Below are positions 1 through 20,993 of a stretch of 64,000 bases of DNA, one piece after another. The DNA lies in contig NC_133167.1 in the NCBI RefSeq assembly GCF_040802235.1, positions 14,748,501-14,812,500 on the forward strand. The letters run 5' to 3'. The stretch's first letter is position 1, and each line of letters opens with the position of its first letter. Both the position numbers and the translations under genes were made by a program. A model generated the notes under the pieces. The model was given only the letters and a program-made list of their open reading frames with translations. It did no database searches and had not been told where the DNA came from. Origin of the DNA: Manis javanica. Taxonomy: Eukaryota; Chordata; Mammalia; Pholidota; Manidae.

Positions 1-1854
1 GACATATATATTATGCCACATGTTAATCCTGTCAGAATGAAGCATCAAGTCTCAGGAGATAAGCCCTGTAATATTTATAATGTGTAAATATTCTACATAG
101 AAGAAAGATTTATCCCAAACTGGGACCAACCCAGTCTCCAATCCAGCCAGATATGGTTAAGGGTGTTCTTAGAAATCTACTTTCATATCATCACAGATTT
201 AAATAATAAATGCATGAGAATACAATTCTCTGCATTTCTAACGGCTAATTTTTAACTCCTCTCATTGCCCAACAAAAAGAAAACCTGGGATGCGTACACA
301 TAGAATTGAATAAGAATAACAAATGGTTGAATTGATATACTTTAAATGTCAGTTTGAGTCAAATGGTCCGTTACTAACTGAATTTCTTTTTTCTTTCCTA
401 CTTCAAATAAGTCATTGTTTGCCTGACTTTCAGCCAGTTTATTTGTTCAGATATAGTCAAGGTCTAAAGGAAAGTGATTCTACATATAACTAAGTGGAAG
501 AGGGCTGTTTAGTAAATTTAAAAGTTCTTTGATGCAGGTTAGTGCAGACGTTCCTGCATTAGCATTTATTTTATATGAATTCATCACTGTTTTTAAGCGT
601 TATACACCCAGAATGTCCCAAAATAATGCCACTTTTAACCAAACCATGTTTAAGTACCTCATTTTCCATTTCTTTGAATAGAGAGTTCAACTGATTTTAA
701 TAAGTTTTCATTAACTTACAGTGGAGCCTAGGTAGTATATGATTCAGGAAAAAGCCTATACTATGTTTCTTGGAATTTTGACTGAGTTTCCTCTTTAGTC
801 CTTCCAAATAAATGGCCAAGAGTCATAATCTTTGCAGGGAAATGGCTTTTCCTATTATTGTCTAAGTGATTAGGCTAAAGAAATGAAATACAAATATAAT
901 TTCAAAAGCAGTGTTTCCTCTATAAGTGCACTTATGAGGTTCTATTATCTGAACAAGCACTTAACGGATTTATATTAGACATAAAAATATACATTTTCTG
1001 TCATTTTAGACATCTTTAGAATATTCAAAGTTCCTTTGAAATTACAAAATAAATGTTTGGGGCCTAAGTACTTTGTAAATGCTCTAAATTATGATGGGGT
1101 ACAGAAGAGTCAGGTGTCCAAACTTACACTCTCATTATAGAGTACATTATAAATTATGTTCATGGTCATGTTATTTTTCTTAGTTATAGCATTTTGTTGC
1201 CATTACACATTGCTTTTCAGAAAGAAAAAAAAGGGGCTGTTGCAGGACTTCCAAAAATCAGTTCTCTAACCAGAAATTATTTCTCTTTTAAAAATGTCTA
1301 AAAAAAAATTGTACCAGTTTATGCAATTCACATGTATATTATCATTCGTTTTCATCATAAAATGACTAATTTCAGAAGCTCTTGTAATGATCATAAATCA
1401 ACATAGCTAATAAATATTAAGGTATTTATTGGCTAAAATATTACACGGAGGTACCTCCCAGCTTTATGCGGGCATTTAGAGTCAGAATAGCTGAGCACCT
1501 TTTCACAGGGGTTCCACTGACGGGTGCCAGGAAACAGCATTTCACATTTCTTTGGGGGCATGGTTTTCGGGCATAAAAAACAAAGTAGTTTTGATGTTTA
1601 ATTCCTGTTCCCCAATGTGGCCAAAAACATTTACCAATGATCTCCAAATTCTCCTGAAGAAAGGTGCATCGTCTCTACACGTTTTGTTCCAGGGACCTGG
1701 TGTTGCAGGACTGAAATGAGTGTGTTCCTCTCTCTCTCTTTCTCTTGGAGGACCCCCAGGGAATGGAAGCTTCCAGATGGGTTCTGCTCAGCTCCCACAT
1801 CCCCATGTGGTGGGTGTCAGGCATGCACAAGAATGAGAAGAAACCTTTGACATC

Positions 1855-1912
1855 CTGAAGTGGTGTTTGGCACACAGTCAGCACTTGAGAAATGCTTGTT
1901 AGAATTGAATCA
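1855..1912 (+). repeat. L2/MIR 3' tail remnant
   Basis: The words GGCACACAGTCAGCACTTGAG and TGCTTGTTAGAATTGAAT correspond to the shared L2/MIR 3' end (a cagtgcctggcacatagtagg-type core followed by the tgaatgaat tail). It is heavily diverged. Confidence 0.45.
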
Positions 1913-2724
1913 CATCAGTCCAGTACCAAACAAAATTTCACAAGGATCTTTTTCTCCTTGAGAACTCCTAGACCTTTTCCATCTCAGTGACTCTGAGGAC
2001 CTTTACCTCTGTCTTGCTCTCACTCTTCTGACTTGGCAAGACCTGAACTCCCGAGGCGTCTTTCCCGCTCACATGTACAGGGCTAAGAAGAGCCCTGCTT
2101 CTCATTTGCATAAGACATAGCATCAAAGCCTTGACATCAAAGGATGAAATCTTCAAGAGGGTTTCTTGGGGAGCTTCAGGAAGCCCACCAAAATGTGGCT
2201 TCAGGTTACTGTGTTTGAAGGAGTAGGTTATGGTTGGGATCGTTTTTCTGATAAAGGTAGATATTTCATTAGGCAGAGAGTTTTGATTATTCATTATCAC
2301 CAATGTTTTCACTTGGTTGTGAACTTGTGATTCCTCATACTGTGTTTCACTTAATTAGTTTTGAAACTATTATATTTGGAGACAGCTATAATTTCTAGGT
2401 TCAAATCTCATTTAATCATCTAGGGATACGAGTTGAGTGTGAGCTATAACAAATCAACCATGAAAGGAGTGAAGAATTTAGAGTATTCTCCCTCCCTGCT
2501 CTAGACGCTCCTGAAATAAAGTGTCAGGAGTGAAATCATGGTGCCTGGTTTCCTTGGGGAAAGGAAGATTGAAGCTGAATAAACGAATTTTCACTTGTTA
2601 AGTGAGACATCATTAAATTAATATTAAAGTATGGACTAATGATTTTAAATAATGTAAAATTACTAAATTGAATTGATAATGCTTAATGAGTATTATGTTA
2701 ACTATTAAATAATTAATTAAATAT

Positions 2725-2935
2725 TTTTTGAGAGTAATAATAACTGCCTACCATGTACCCAATAGTATTGTATGTGCTCTACAAAATTCACTCAATTTGT
2801 ACAAGTGTCACATAACTACAATTCACAGACAAGGAAACCAAATCTCAGAGAGGTTAAGTAACTTACTCAAAGACACACAGCTAGTAAAATACCAGCTAGA
2901 TGTCTGTCTTGAAAATTCTGGTTCCGGCAACACCA
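2725..2935 (-). repeat. MIR SINE, antisense
   Basis: Shows the reverse complement of the MIR core: ACAGACAAGGAAACCAAATC, then GAGAGGTTAAGTAACTTACTC and CACACAGCTAGTAA. It is one of the better preserved MIR copies in the window. Confidence 0.85.
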
Positions 2936-4215
2936 GGGAATCACTGCAGTACTATTGGGGGCTCCATGTTATTTATAAAAAGACTTCCATCCAGGGAAGT
3001 CCAGCTAAATGAGATAAAAAAATCTTTCAAGAGTGTCTTGTAAAAGGCAGAGTGGATGCATCCTTTCATGCTCACTTCTTTCTCGAGTTTTCCATTCATT
3101 CTCCTTGCTTATTTGTCCACAGGTCAAAGACCTTTTCTCATTATTTTGGTGAAACTGGCCCACCACTTAGAAGTGGAAACTCTGGGATACCTGGTGCTAT
3201 TTTAAAATGTCTTTACAAATTGGAAACACCTTTGAAATCCATCCTTAATCCAATTTAGCATTTAAGATGTACTTTGTGGCTCAAGTCTTTGCCCTAGGCA
3301 CTGTACAAAAAGGAAAAAGTGTATCAAAATGTTCAAATTATTGAATCACATTAAGCTTATAAGCATACCTATTGTCACTTATCTTCTAATGGACTCAAAA
3401 TATCGTCTAGTTCCTACAGCAGTTGAGGGACTTGTTTTACTCTAGAGTCCAGCTAATTTATTTTAAAAGGAGGTGATTTTAGGTACTTTTTGAAAGCATA
3501 CGGCATTCTATTGTATGCTCATGACTCCCCAGGGCAACTGGTTTGTTGCAAATACTCTCAAATGCTTGAAACCTCCTGGGTGTTTACAATAAAATGGGGA
3601 GTTCTGCACTGACGGTGGGCCAGGGCCACTACCACTTTTTCTTTTTGCCCTATTTTTTGGAGACAGTTTCCTCTAGGCAGTCATAATGGACAGACTTTTT
3701 AGCTGCTCATTTCTGATCTTTGGCTCAGAAACGCTTTAAAGAAGGAAGTTCTAGTTGAGTTTTTCTGAGTTAGCATTTCCTGCCATTTGGTCCTCCAGAT
3801 TATTGGGCTGCTTTGGGGCCTGAAGGGGGAAAATGGAAGAAAAAAGGGGAAGTCACTGAATGTCCCCAAGCAAATGAGGATTTGCTTTCAGGCAGCCCTG
3901 TTTAATATTCAGAATGTATATCCTAGGGGGGGAAAAAAGGTACATGTTTTAGAAATTTTACTGTTTTTAAGGAGGCAGGCAGGCAATTTCTCATTTCAAC
4001 CACACATACGTGTAAATCTCAAACTCCTGTGCAGAGGCAACTAGCAACTACTGTTTAAAAACGGTTTAAATAGAATTCCGATTGCTCTTTTCTCTTTTGA
4101 GTCTGTGTGCCAAATGACAGGGACCAATCTTCCTCTTCTTTTCCTACAAAACTCAGGAAGATGAAAGAGCCTAGACATGCATTCCTTACAGAGCCTTCGT
4201 GCGGTTATTCTAAAT

Positions 4216-4220
<5 letters not shown>

Positions 4221-4270
<50 letters not shown>
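4221..4270. repeat. (AC)25 microsatellite
   Basis: Fifty uninterrupted bases of AC, followed directly by a C-rich run. It sits at the upstream border of the CpG island, about 2.2 kb before the start codon. A pure run of this length is normally polymorphic. Confidence 0.98.
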
Positions 4271-4272
<2 letters not shown>

Positions 4273-4930
4273 CCCACCCCCCACCCCCGTGTGCGTTTTC
4301 CTCCCTTTTTGCTTGCGTGAAATCAATAGCTACAGTAACTTAAAACCCACTTTCTCATTCAGGGGCATTTCAGAACGTTTTTCACGGAGAAGCCAAAATG
4401 CCTGGAACCGCAAAACTGTTCCTCTAGGCCACCGACAAACACAGCTAGTGCCCAGCGCCTCGCCAGGCGCGCTCAAGTAAAAGTTGCCCATCTCATTAGC
4501 CCGGGTCTGAGTTTGCACGAATGCAGCTCTCGAGCCACGGAGGAGACACCATCTGCTGCGGAGATAATGACCTGAAACCGTGGCCGCGATCTGCTTTCTC
4601 CTCCACACCGCCCTAAACCCTCCGCTTTATCTAAAATCCCTTTTTTCAGAGACAGCAGCGACTCAGGCAACCCCTGGGATGTTGACTACGAGTTTCTCCT
4701 TGAAACGTTTTCTGATTTCGTCTTCCGTAATCCAGCCGGCCAGAAGCGCGACGGGACTCCCGGGTCCTCTCCACCGCCGCCCGCCACCACACCGCAAAGG
4801 TGGCAGGGGTGCGCGATACCTGGGCGGGTGGATGCAAAAATACCCGTCTGCTCACCTCCTTTGTGCGGGTTGCGCGCTGCAGTCTTTGTCCGCTCGGCCC
4901 TCCGCAGGGGCCACGCACTCCCGCATGTGG

Positions 4931-4944
4931 CCGGCAGGTGGCGC
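4931..4944 (+). promoter_or_regulatory. CTCF-like motif in the upstream CpG island
   Basis: The 14 bases CCGGCAGGTGGCGC match the CTCF core consensus CCASYAGRKGGCRS at every position except the third (G for A), and they are preceded by TGG as in strong sites. It lies 1.5 kb upstream of the start codon, where a CTCF site could mark the promoter domain edge. Occupancy is inference. Confidence 0.45.
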
Positions 4945-5354
4945 GCTTGGTTCACGATGAGCCGCTGCCTGAGCGGGAAAGACACTTCCACCTCCCCGCC
5001 GCCGCTCTCCCGCTGGGATCCGGGCCTGGGAGAACACCCGGCCCTCCTCTAAAGGGATTCTAGGAGGAAGGAAGGAGGGAAAACTCGTCAGGAATCCGGA
5101 CCCTTCAGACGTCCGGACAAAAGCACCGAGTAGCCTCGGGGGTCGCTGCGTTGCGGGCTCCGGCCGGCGCTCACGTGGCTGCGCCCGCCGCCGGGGCTTC
5201 CCAGGACGGGCGACGGCGCAGACGTGCCTGCGCCCCTAGGAGGTCGGCGGGGGCTCCGCGGCGCCGCGGCCGGGGCTGCTGCGAGGATTTCCGCGCGGCC
5301 CGCGGCCCACTGCGGTCTCCGGTGTGCTGAGAAGTGGCCCGCCCGGCGCAGGAC

Positions 5355-5447
5355 CGCGGGCTGCGCGCAGAGCCTCGCCGGGCGGCCTCCCAGCGCTCGC
5401 GGGCTGCGCGCAGAGCCTCGCCGGGCGGCCTCCCAGCGCTCGCGGGC
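5355..5447. repeat. Perfect 43-bp tandem duplication in the CpG island
   Basis: Positions 5355-5397 and 5398-5440 are identical over all 43 bases, and the first seven bases of a third copy follow (5441-5447). The unit starts CGCGGGCTGCGCGCAGAGCC and contains CGCCGGGCGG. The absence of any mismatch suggests a recent event, a polymorphic minisatellite, or possibly an assembly artefact in GC-rich sequence. Confidence 0.95.
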
Positions 5448-6229
5448 GTCCTGGGGCAGCATCGGTCTCCCGCTCCCACGGGAAGCCCTTCGCTTCCACT
5501 CCCCGAGCCCCGGACCTGCCAGGCCGGGTGCCAAGGGACTCCCCCTGGGAACCACAACGCTCCCTGCAGCCAAGGCCTTATCACGTCTCCTTGCTGCGGT
5601 GGGGGGTCCCGTCCCGGGGCCGAGGCCAGACCCACGTCGTAAGATGGGGCCAGAGGGGGCTTTTCCGTTGCTAAAAAAGTAACTTGTTTCCCCTCTGGAC
5701 ACAGTCGCCGAGCCCAGCTTCCGGCGAGGCGCTGCGCTCGACGTTGGGGACCGATTAGGTCTTCGCTCTCCAGGCAGTCGAGGAGCCTGGGAAGAAAGGA
5801 GGAATCAAGCCACAAACTCCCCCAAAAGAGCGTTTCTTACGGAGATACGCCATAGAGACTCAGACCAGGACAGGTGGCAGAGGGTGGCTGAGGCAGGGCG
5901 CGAGGGGGAGAGCGCAGCTCCGGCCCCGGTGCGCGAGAGGCGAACACTGCGACCCTCAGAAGCGAGGAACAACAAAAAAAGGCAGGTCAACTTTATACCT
6001 ATTGCAATAAAAGCTTTTTCCTCCATCTCAAAACAACCGTGGGGGAAAGGGGCTGCCAACATTTCCTCGGACTCCTCTGTCAGTTCGGAGGCTTTAGAAG
6101 ACCGTTCCTCTGCCCAGGGGCTGGCCCCCTGAGGTGGCGTCCGGGGACCCCGCCACCTCTCTCTAGCGGGGGCGAACGCCCCGCAGAATTGGCCCCCCTC
6201 AGACCGGGAAGACTTTGCGCGCCCCGCAG

Positions 6230-14433
<8,204 letters not shown>

Positions 14434-14580
14434 TAGTGCACGTAATTAAATCAGAGATGAGACTAAATGGAGTAAAGCCAGTAATTAGCAGCCCCTGTGG
14501 GATGTGGTGGGACAGAGGGCTCTAATGAGTAAGTGCTATAGCTCCAGGTGGCAAGGCTAAGACATTTCTAATACTGACAA

Positions 14581-14586
14581 AATAAA
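14581..14586 (+). terminator. EPHA4: Candidate intronic polyadenylation signal AATAAA
   Basis: A canonical AATAAA lies 183 nt past the exon 3 end and 145 nt after the in-frame stop that read-through would meet. The sequence just downstream is only mildly GT-containing, so use of this signal is uncertain. AATAAA also occurs by chance in AT-rich introns. Confidence 0.3.
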
Positions 14587-15910
14587 TGATGCTGCTGTAT
14601 TCAGCAGAAGGCCAAACACATTTGCTAACAGGCACTTAGATCTGAACTGGCTTGATGCTCCCTCTGAAATGTAAATGAACAAGCTCAAGAAAGGGGCTTG
14701 ATTGATCCTCACTTAAAGAGGGCAGGCACATTTCTGAACCATGGTTTTCCTGTCTACAGACTTGGTAAAGTGGCAAAGATGGTAAATATCTCTCCTCCTA
14801 CATATATGTACATAAATGATGTGAATGTGAAATTAGGATTGTGTTGCTCTAATTCCCTCCTGATTAAAATCAAGCTGTGTGAAGAAAGTCCAGTTTTTCC
14901 TGGTTAATGGACCCGTGTAGATGTGGCTCAACTAAGTGGAATGACACAATATCAAGTGCATTCTGTTCCACTAAGCATCCATTGATAGGGTCTCCAAGTG
15001 AAATTAATCTTGATGCCAAGACCCCTTGATTTCCCGGAGGAGTTGATAAATTGCTAGTAAGAGTCTTACTTGATCTGAGGTCAGAGGCAATAGTAAATTG
15101 TGGTCCATTTTGGTTATTGAGTGTTTGAAGAAGTCTCCATGTTTTTAATCCTGTTAATGACTATTTATCATATTACTAAGGTGATTATTTTCTCACCTAA
15201 GTTCAGTGCATGCAATTCCTTCTTTCCTTTCTCAGGAGTTAGTGTGAAGTTTTTTCTTTGTGGCAGCTTTGTCTCTGTGGAGGGGTGAGAGTAATCCATA
15301 TTTATAGGGATTGCTTGTGTTTATGTATGGATTAAGGCTTTAGAAAATTAGTTATCCCAAGGTGTTTCATTTTTGCTTGGTATTTCTTTTTAGTGGTTAT
15401 CAAGTCTGTAGGTGCCAGTCTTACTATGCTTACTGCTAAACAGTGCAGCTCTGACCCTTCTGTGGAACCGTTCAGATTAATCTTTTCTCAGGGTGATTGT
15501 TGAGCTGTAGACTGATTGCCACATGGTTCATCTGATTTGGTGCTTCAAGAGCCCGAAATAACTGACTGCCAAACAATTTGTCTGGCATTTCAACCATCTT
15601 AATGACAGGGTGGGATTAACTATGGGGCAATCCTCTTGACTGACCGGGTATAAACAGTTATAACCTAAAGAAAGTTGCATTTTTGGCAGTTTGCTGTCAT
15701 AAACTATGTGATACATTTCTACTTTCATAGTTTATACTTTTTCGAAAGTGTCATTCCTGATTTGCTATACTTTTAGGAATCACTAACCTTTAATTTAATT
15801 GTGAATAAACAGAATAAAGGCTAGTTACCTTTTCTGTTGAGCTAGAATAAGAAGGTAAAACGTCTAAACTTCAAAATTTAATGCTTATTATTAATAATGA
15901 CATTTAGTCT

Positions 15911-15932
15911 ATCTCCCTATGCATAGGGAGAT
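15911..15932. repeat. Perfect 22-bp palindrome
   Basis: The two halves, ATCTCCCTATG and CATAGGGAGAT, are exact reverse complements with no spacer. The symmetry stops abruptly at both ends. Confidence 0.95.
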
Positions 15933-17024
15933 GTCTGATATAATGTTCACCCCTTATTAACAGTCATTTCTGAGTGTGGAATTGGGGTGATTAAAAACTT
16001 ATCTACAAAAAAAAATATAAAAAATTTTAAAGTAGGAATTTAGAGTTGTTTTTTTTTTTAACAGAGATTAATTTCTTGTCATTTTGTTTGTTCTCTACCT
16101 AGCAACTGCTAGATAAGCTGTACCAAATTGAAACCCCCAAGTATATTCTGGTATTAATACTAGTAAAACATGTGAGTGCATTCTTGGCACCTAAATTGCA
16201 ATCATCATTGCTGAGTGAGCAGGGCAGTGACACAACATCACACTAGTAAATTATTCTGCCTCCTCCTTTTGTGTAAGACAGGATTGCATATCTTCACATG
16301 TCAAGATTCATATATATATTTAAAAAAAATACCATTGTCTTCCATTCCCTGCTCAAATGTGCATGCTTCTGGCATTAGTATATGTCTTTGTATCTAATGT
16401 CATTGATTTTCAATTGTCACCGAGCCCCATAAGTCATATATCGCTACACTGTGAAACTCTTTTTGACATTTTTACAACCCAAATTAGAAGAAAAAGAGAA
16501 AAAGATGGAGGGAGAAGTGAATGTAAAGGCAATTGAACATTTTAGTGTTTTGTTTCATGGAAATCATCTTGGGAATCCAGTTAATCATGTGGTTCGTGGA
16601 AGGGTGGGGCTGAGTGTTTTAGGTCCAGTCTAATTCTGAGCAGACTGTTCCTAAACAAGGCTAGGTATTTGATGGACAGGGAAGGTTTTATGCCATTTTT
16701 GAGAGTCTCCATTGTTTTTATTCCTGCTTCCCAGGTATTTTCTTTGTTACTCATAAAATGATGAACTCTTTTGAGAAGAAACTTATTGCACAAAATCCTG
16801 CCATCTGTTGACTTGTTTTTAATATTACCAGGTAAGAATCTGATGAATTTAGGGAAGAAGGAAAAACTTGAATGACAAGAATTCTTAAATTTCAAACTTG
16901 AGGGAGGCTTTTTAAAGGTGACTCAAAGCTATAAAAATCTTAGAAGTTATAAAAAACGGTTGGCTGCCTCCTTGCCATCATTACTGGGGTTTCACGTAGA
17001 GCCAAGGAAATGTCTTTCAGTTTG

Positions 17025-17120
17025 GTCACTAAGCTGTGTGACCTTGAGCCTGTCTTATAAGTCCATTGAGCTCTGGTTTGGTCATCTGTAAAATGGGTTG
17101 ATCATAATTGGATTGAGGCC
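17025..17120 (+). repeat. MIR SINE fragment
   Basis: GCTGTGTGACCTTGAGCCTG and CATCTGTAAAATGGG are the central MIR words in sense orientation. Confidence 0.8.
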
Positions 17121-19399
17121 ATAGATAGGTAAGTCACTGGTTAGATCATAAAGCATTAAAAGGATGTTAATGTTAGCATCAGTCTGCACCTCCCAGTGCC
17201 ACAGCTGTTGACTTTTAAGGATGTTGAGCTGAAATACTAAAAAGGAATGTCCCCGCCACTCTTGTAGATGGGAAGCACTGCCCCTGCCCTAAGAAAGAAT
17301 AATGTCCATTTTCACAGTTCATGTCAAAAATGATACTAGGAACGCCATTTTATTTGTCCCCTGTAGGAAAGAGAACTTTCCCTTTGAGTGAGAGAAAAGT
17401 GATTTGGGGGCGGGACCAGAAAGACCCGGCTGCAAAGAGAGCTTAAGAAGGGACATAAAGGAGATCTGGCAAGTGTTGAGAACTCTAGCAGCAGGCCCCC
17501 CCAATTGTCTTTTCAGTGGGCCTACTGTGGCAGGACGAATAGAAGGACAGGTGAAAGGTCACCCACTTCCTCATCCATCTTCCTAGGGGTCTGAGAGGTC
17601 AGAGTGAAGATGGATTAAGATCTTAAATGTTTGACAAAGGATCCTCGGGCAAAAATGGCCAGGGCGGGTGGGGGCCTGGGGTGTGCTGTTGTTTGGCTCC
17701 AACCCTGGTCATCTGCCGGCATCCTCAGGGACCCTGGGGACAGAACTACACTTCCTCTTGGAGTTCTTACCGCCAAGCAGTACATGCTAATGGAGATGGG
17801 AGGATGAAGAGCTATGTCAAAAGTGTCAGCAGTGGCAGGGGGATGGCGGGCTTGCCCTCTGAAGCAGCTGCAAGTTCACTGTGCTCTTGAATAATGTTTT
17901 CTGAAATGGTTTGTCTCCGTCTGTGCGGGACAACAAAGGGTACCAGCCACTCTTCTGTCCCTGCCAGGAGAATGCAGAGCTGGTGTTAGCAGCAGTTTGA
18001 ACTTGCCTAGTGGGTACAGAGGATCAATAATTATTTTAGGTAGTCTGGTTACCGGGTCTCCTCAGGCTGTCAGAAAAAGGAAATAAAATCCGCCCCAGAG
18101 ACCACCCCCTGCCAGCCCCACATGCCCCCCCTCCCCCAGGAAGGAAATGTTCCACATGTTTTAGAGTTGTTTTCGTTACTTCAGAAATATTGAGCAGAAT
18201 GAAGTAAGGAAACAATTCTTTATCAACTTATTTTTTGCTTAATTAAAAAGCTGAAAAATCAAAGTCCCATTTACTCCTTGTGAAATATTAATAAGCAGTA
18301 TTTTCAGAGCGTATATATAAAAATAATACTAATGAAATGAAAACATTCTTATGGAGTTGCTCTTAAGACCAAATAATCGCAACTGTGGCAAAGTTAAGCT
18401 GGGGTTAGGAATCAAACCTTGCTGAAGTACACGATGGTGCCGTAAGATTGTTTGGGGTCAAATATGTCTAGAACCTCTCTTACATAGCCTTACCTATCTG
18501 ATGCCTTCATTCCAGCAAAAGTATCTTAATTACAGCCTCCTTTGAGAAAGAACATGGTAAAAATGCTTTGATGGCTGTAACACAGAAACATTTCAGATTT
18601 GTGGCCTGAAAAGAGAGCTGTTAAAAAAAAAAATTACTTGGTTTTCCTTAATAGAAAGGACCTTAGGAGAAGGTACTGGAAAGGAAGCATTTAAAATATA
18701 GTTCAGAGAGATGCTGTTTCATATCCTTTCCACTTTTGAAATTTCTTTTCTACCTTTGAGTCATGTCTTTAAGAATCAATTGCTTGAATCACATAGCTGC
18801 TTTTATCTCTAGCTTTGAAGCCTGGCTGTGATCATTGAAAGACGAAATTCTTTATATACAAGAAGAGCAGAGCTTAATTATTGTCCTTTTTTTCTGTTAT
18901 ACTTTTTTATTTTCCTTTCTTCGTGTGAACCAGGCTTTTTTTGTGAGTGTGAATCATGCAGTGGTCTCTGTTTTGGGTTCACCAAAGCGGCAGGCACATA
19001 GACATTTTCTCAAACAGGGATTTTTTAATATGTTGTTTAAGATTTGATAACTACTTTAGTCTGAGCTTCCTTAAACATTTCAAGAATGAGTTAAGACACA
19101 ATGATCCTGTTAAGACTTGAGTCTTCAGGAGAAAAGGGTTGATAAATGAATTTCCAATTACTGCTGTGCAAAACAGAGGTGGTTGCCATAGATTTTCATT
19201 CATATCATTCAGCTTTACAACTTTGGCTTTCTGGATTTTTATTTATATTTGCATTTAATTGATGAATTTAACATTACCAAAGAACTGCATTCTTCAAACT
19301 CTTACCAACTTCTTATGAGTTACCACTCTACAATTTGGCCAGGAACCCAAATATACCTATTTACATGTATTTGAAGAAAAACAAAAACAAATAGAATCA

Positions 19400-19600
19400 T
19401 CCTCTTAATTGCCATCTTGTTTTTGCACTTGACTATTTCCCTCATCCTTCATAATTGATAATTAATATTCTGTGGTATGTATATATCAAACTGATTTTTC
19501 CCTCATTGGTACATGTTCAGTCTGTCTTAGTTTTTCCTGGTAATATTTTTTAATAAATACACTAGTTTGTAAATCATACATGTACATTTTTGTTAAAGAT
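19400..19600. repeat. Possible L1/HAL1-type 3' fragment
   Basis: The order of words (ATTCTGTGGTATG, CCTCATTGGTACATG, TAATAAATACACTAG) resembles the common old L1/HAL1 segment that reads 'attccattgtatgg ... ttgctattataaat'. It is too diverged for certainty. Confidence 0.35.
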
Positions 19601-19729
19601 TGAATGATTAAACCTTTGCTATTTTTCTGGTTTTACCTTGGACAAGTGAATTTACTAAAACTTCCTTATTGTGCACATGTAAGTGGAGGGGGTGCAGTCC
19701 GATATAACCAGAGAAGTAACACCAGAGAT

Positions 19730-19795
19730 GGTTATGGAACATAGTGGGGTTTCATTAAATGTTCATTAAATGAATGAATAAATAAATGCATAAGG
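19730..19795 (+). repeat. L2-type 3' tail
   Basis: CATTAAATGTTCATTAAATG followed by AATGAATAAATAAATG is the L2 terminal octamer-rich end. Confidence 0.45.
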
Positions 19796-20059
19796 AATCA
19801 TGGCCTGTTTCATATTAAATATTTATTTGGTGGAGTAATGTTTCATGGAGTCAACATGATATATCAGAATCTTTGCATGTGACTAATGTATTAAGGGGAG
19901 GTCCTTGTTTATAGTTCCTGCTTCAATTGTGTCTTAACTATTTTCATCGTGTTTATGAATTATCTCTAGGCCTGAGCCTTCAGAAATCTCTGTAGCACAT
20001 GAGTTAACATAGTTACTAGAACAAAATGGCTAAAACCTGCCTTTGTAGTTTGAGACTTG

Positions 20060-20265
20060 ACTTTAGTTTCTAATTGTGCTGCTTAACCAGTTTTGGATCA
20101 TGGACACTTAACCTCCTGCCCTCAAGTTCAGATTTGCAAATTGGTGCAGTAATGTGTTGTTGTGTATGATACGCATGTATAAGCATGTATACCTAGAATA
20201 AAGGGGTTAGCACAGTGCCTAGAATCATTAAGCACTTAGGAAGTGTAAATTATTATTTATTTTAT
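20060..20265 (+). repeat. MIR SINE
   Basis: A diverged sense copy ending in GGTTAGCACAGTGCCTAGAA and a TTATTATTTA tail. The middle part (CACTTAACCTCCTGCCCTCA) matches the MIR splice of 'cacttaacctctctgtgcctca'. Confidence 0.6.
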
Positions 20266-20505
20266 TGTTAGAATGATGGTGACAGTATGGGCTATTTTAT
20301 CAGCGGCTGTCCAACAACGAAAGCAGCTCATATTAGGTTCCATAGTAGAGGTGTTTTGGGTTTTGTGTTGGGTTTGTAGGGGCCTGGGGCGTGCAGGAAT
20401 GGTGTTGACCATGGCAACACATAAGCAAGGGTAGGCAGTGGTGTGAAATGGCTGACCTTGCATGCATTGATCAAATTCTCTGTTCCCCAAGTTACTGCAC
20501 TGTTG

Positions 20506-20993
20506 TAGTGGTTCTCAAAGTGTGTTCCCCCTGCGTTCCCCAAACCCTTTCATGTGGTCTGCAAGGGTCAAGACTTTACTAATAATACTATGATACCATT
20601 TGCCTTTTTCTTCTCTCATGAGTGGAGTTTTCCAGAGGCTGTCTGATACACGATACCTTATCAAACTGAATACAGAAACAAACAGGAGAATCCAGCTGTC
20701 CTTCATTAAGCCAGACATTAAAAGAGATTTGCACACTCCCCCACAAAAAAACAACAAAACAATGTCAATCTTCTCATTGATTTTGTTTTGGAAAATATAA
20801 TTATCTTTTCATTAAAATATCTGTGTTTACATGTGATGGTTTATAATGGATATTTTTGAATGGATTAATCAATAACTGCTTAATTTCTCCATTTCAGTTT
20901 CTACTGGTAAATATTGATAGCACTTTGGCATCTTCAGTATCTTAAGAGTGTAAAGGGGGCGTGAGACCGAAAAGTTTGGGAACTAGCGCACTG
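20506..20993. mobile_element. Fossil hAT-Charlie-type DNA transposon, non-autonomous
   Basis: The ends are the terminal inverted repeats typical of mammalian hAT elements: TAGTGGTTCTCAAAG on the left and GTTTGGGAACTAGCGCACTG on the right. Interior words such as GAATCCAGCTGTCCTTCATT and ATTAAGCCAGACATTAAAAG match an internal-deletion family I remember but cannot name exactly. At 488 bp with no transposase frame it is an inert fossil. Confidence 0.7.

Larger units (their letters stand above)
1..4220. other. Upstream non-coding sequence
   Basis: AT-rich intergenic DNA with stops in all frames. Apart from a MIR copy and an L2 tail (listed separately) and a very AT-rich stretch at about 2,580-2,730 with many TAAT/ATTA words, I see no gene, RNA gene or promoter. 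The longest open frame (114 codons, 1968-2312 minus strand) has no recognisable protein character. Confidence 0.7.

Noticed and set aside
5088-5815. Open frames of 204 and 214 codons on the minus strand and 152 codons on the plus strand upstream of EPHA4
   Set aside because: They lie in GC-rich CpG-island sequence where stop codons are rare. They overlap each other in several frames, are rich in Ala/Arg/Gly/Pro and resemble no family, and the 43-bp duplication repeats within them.
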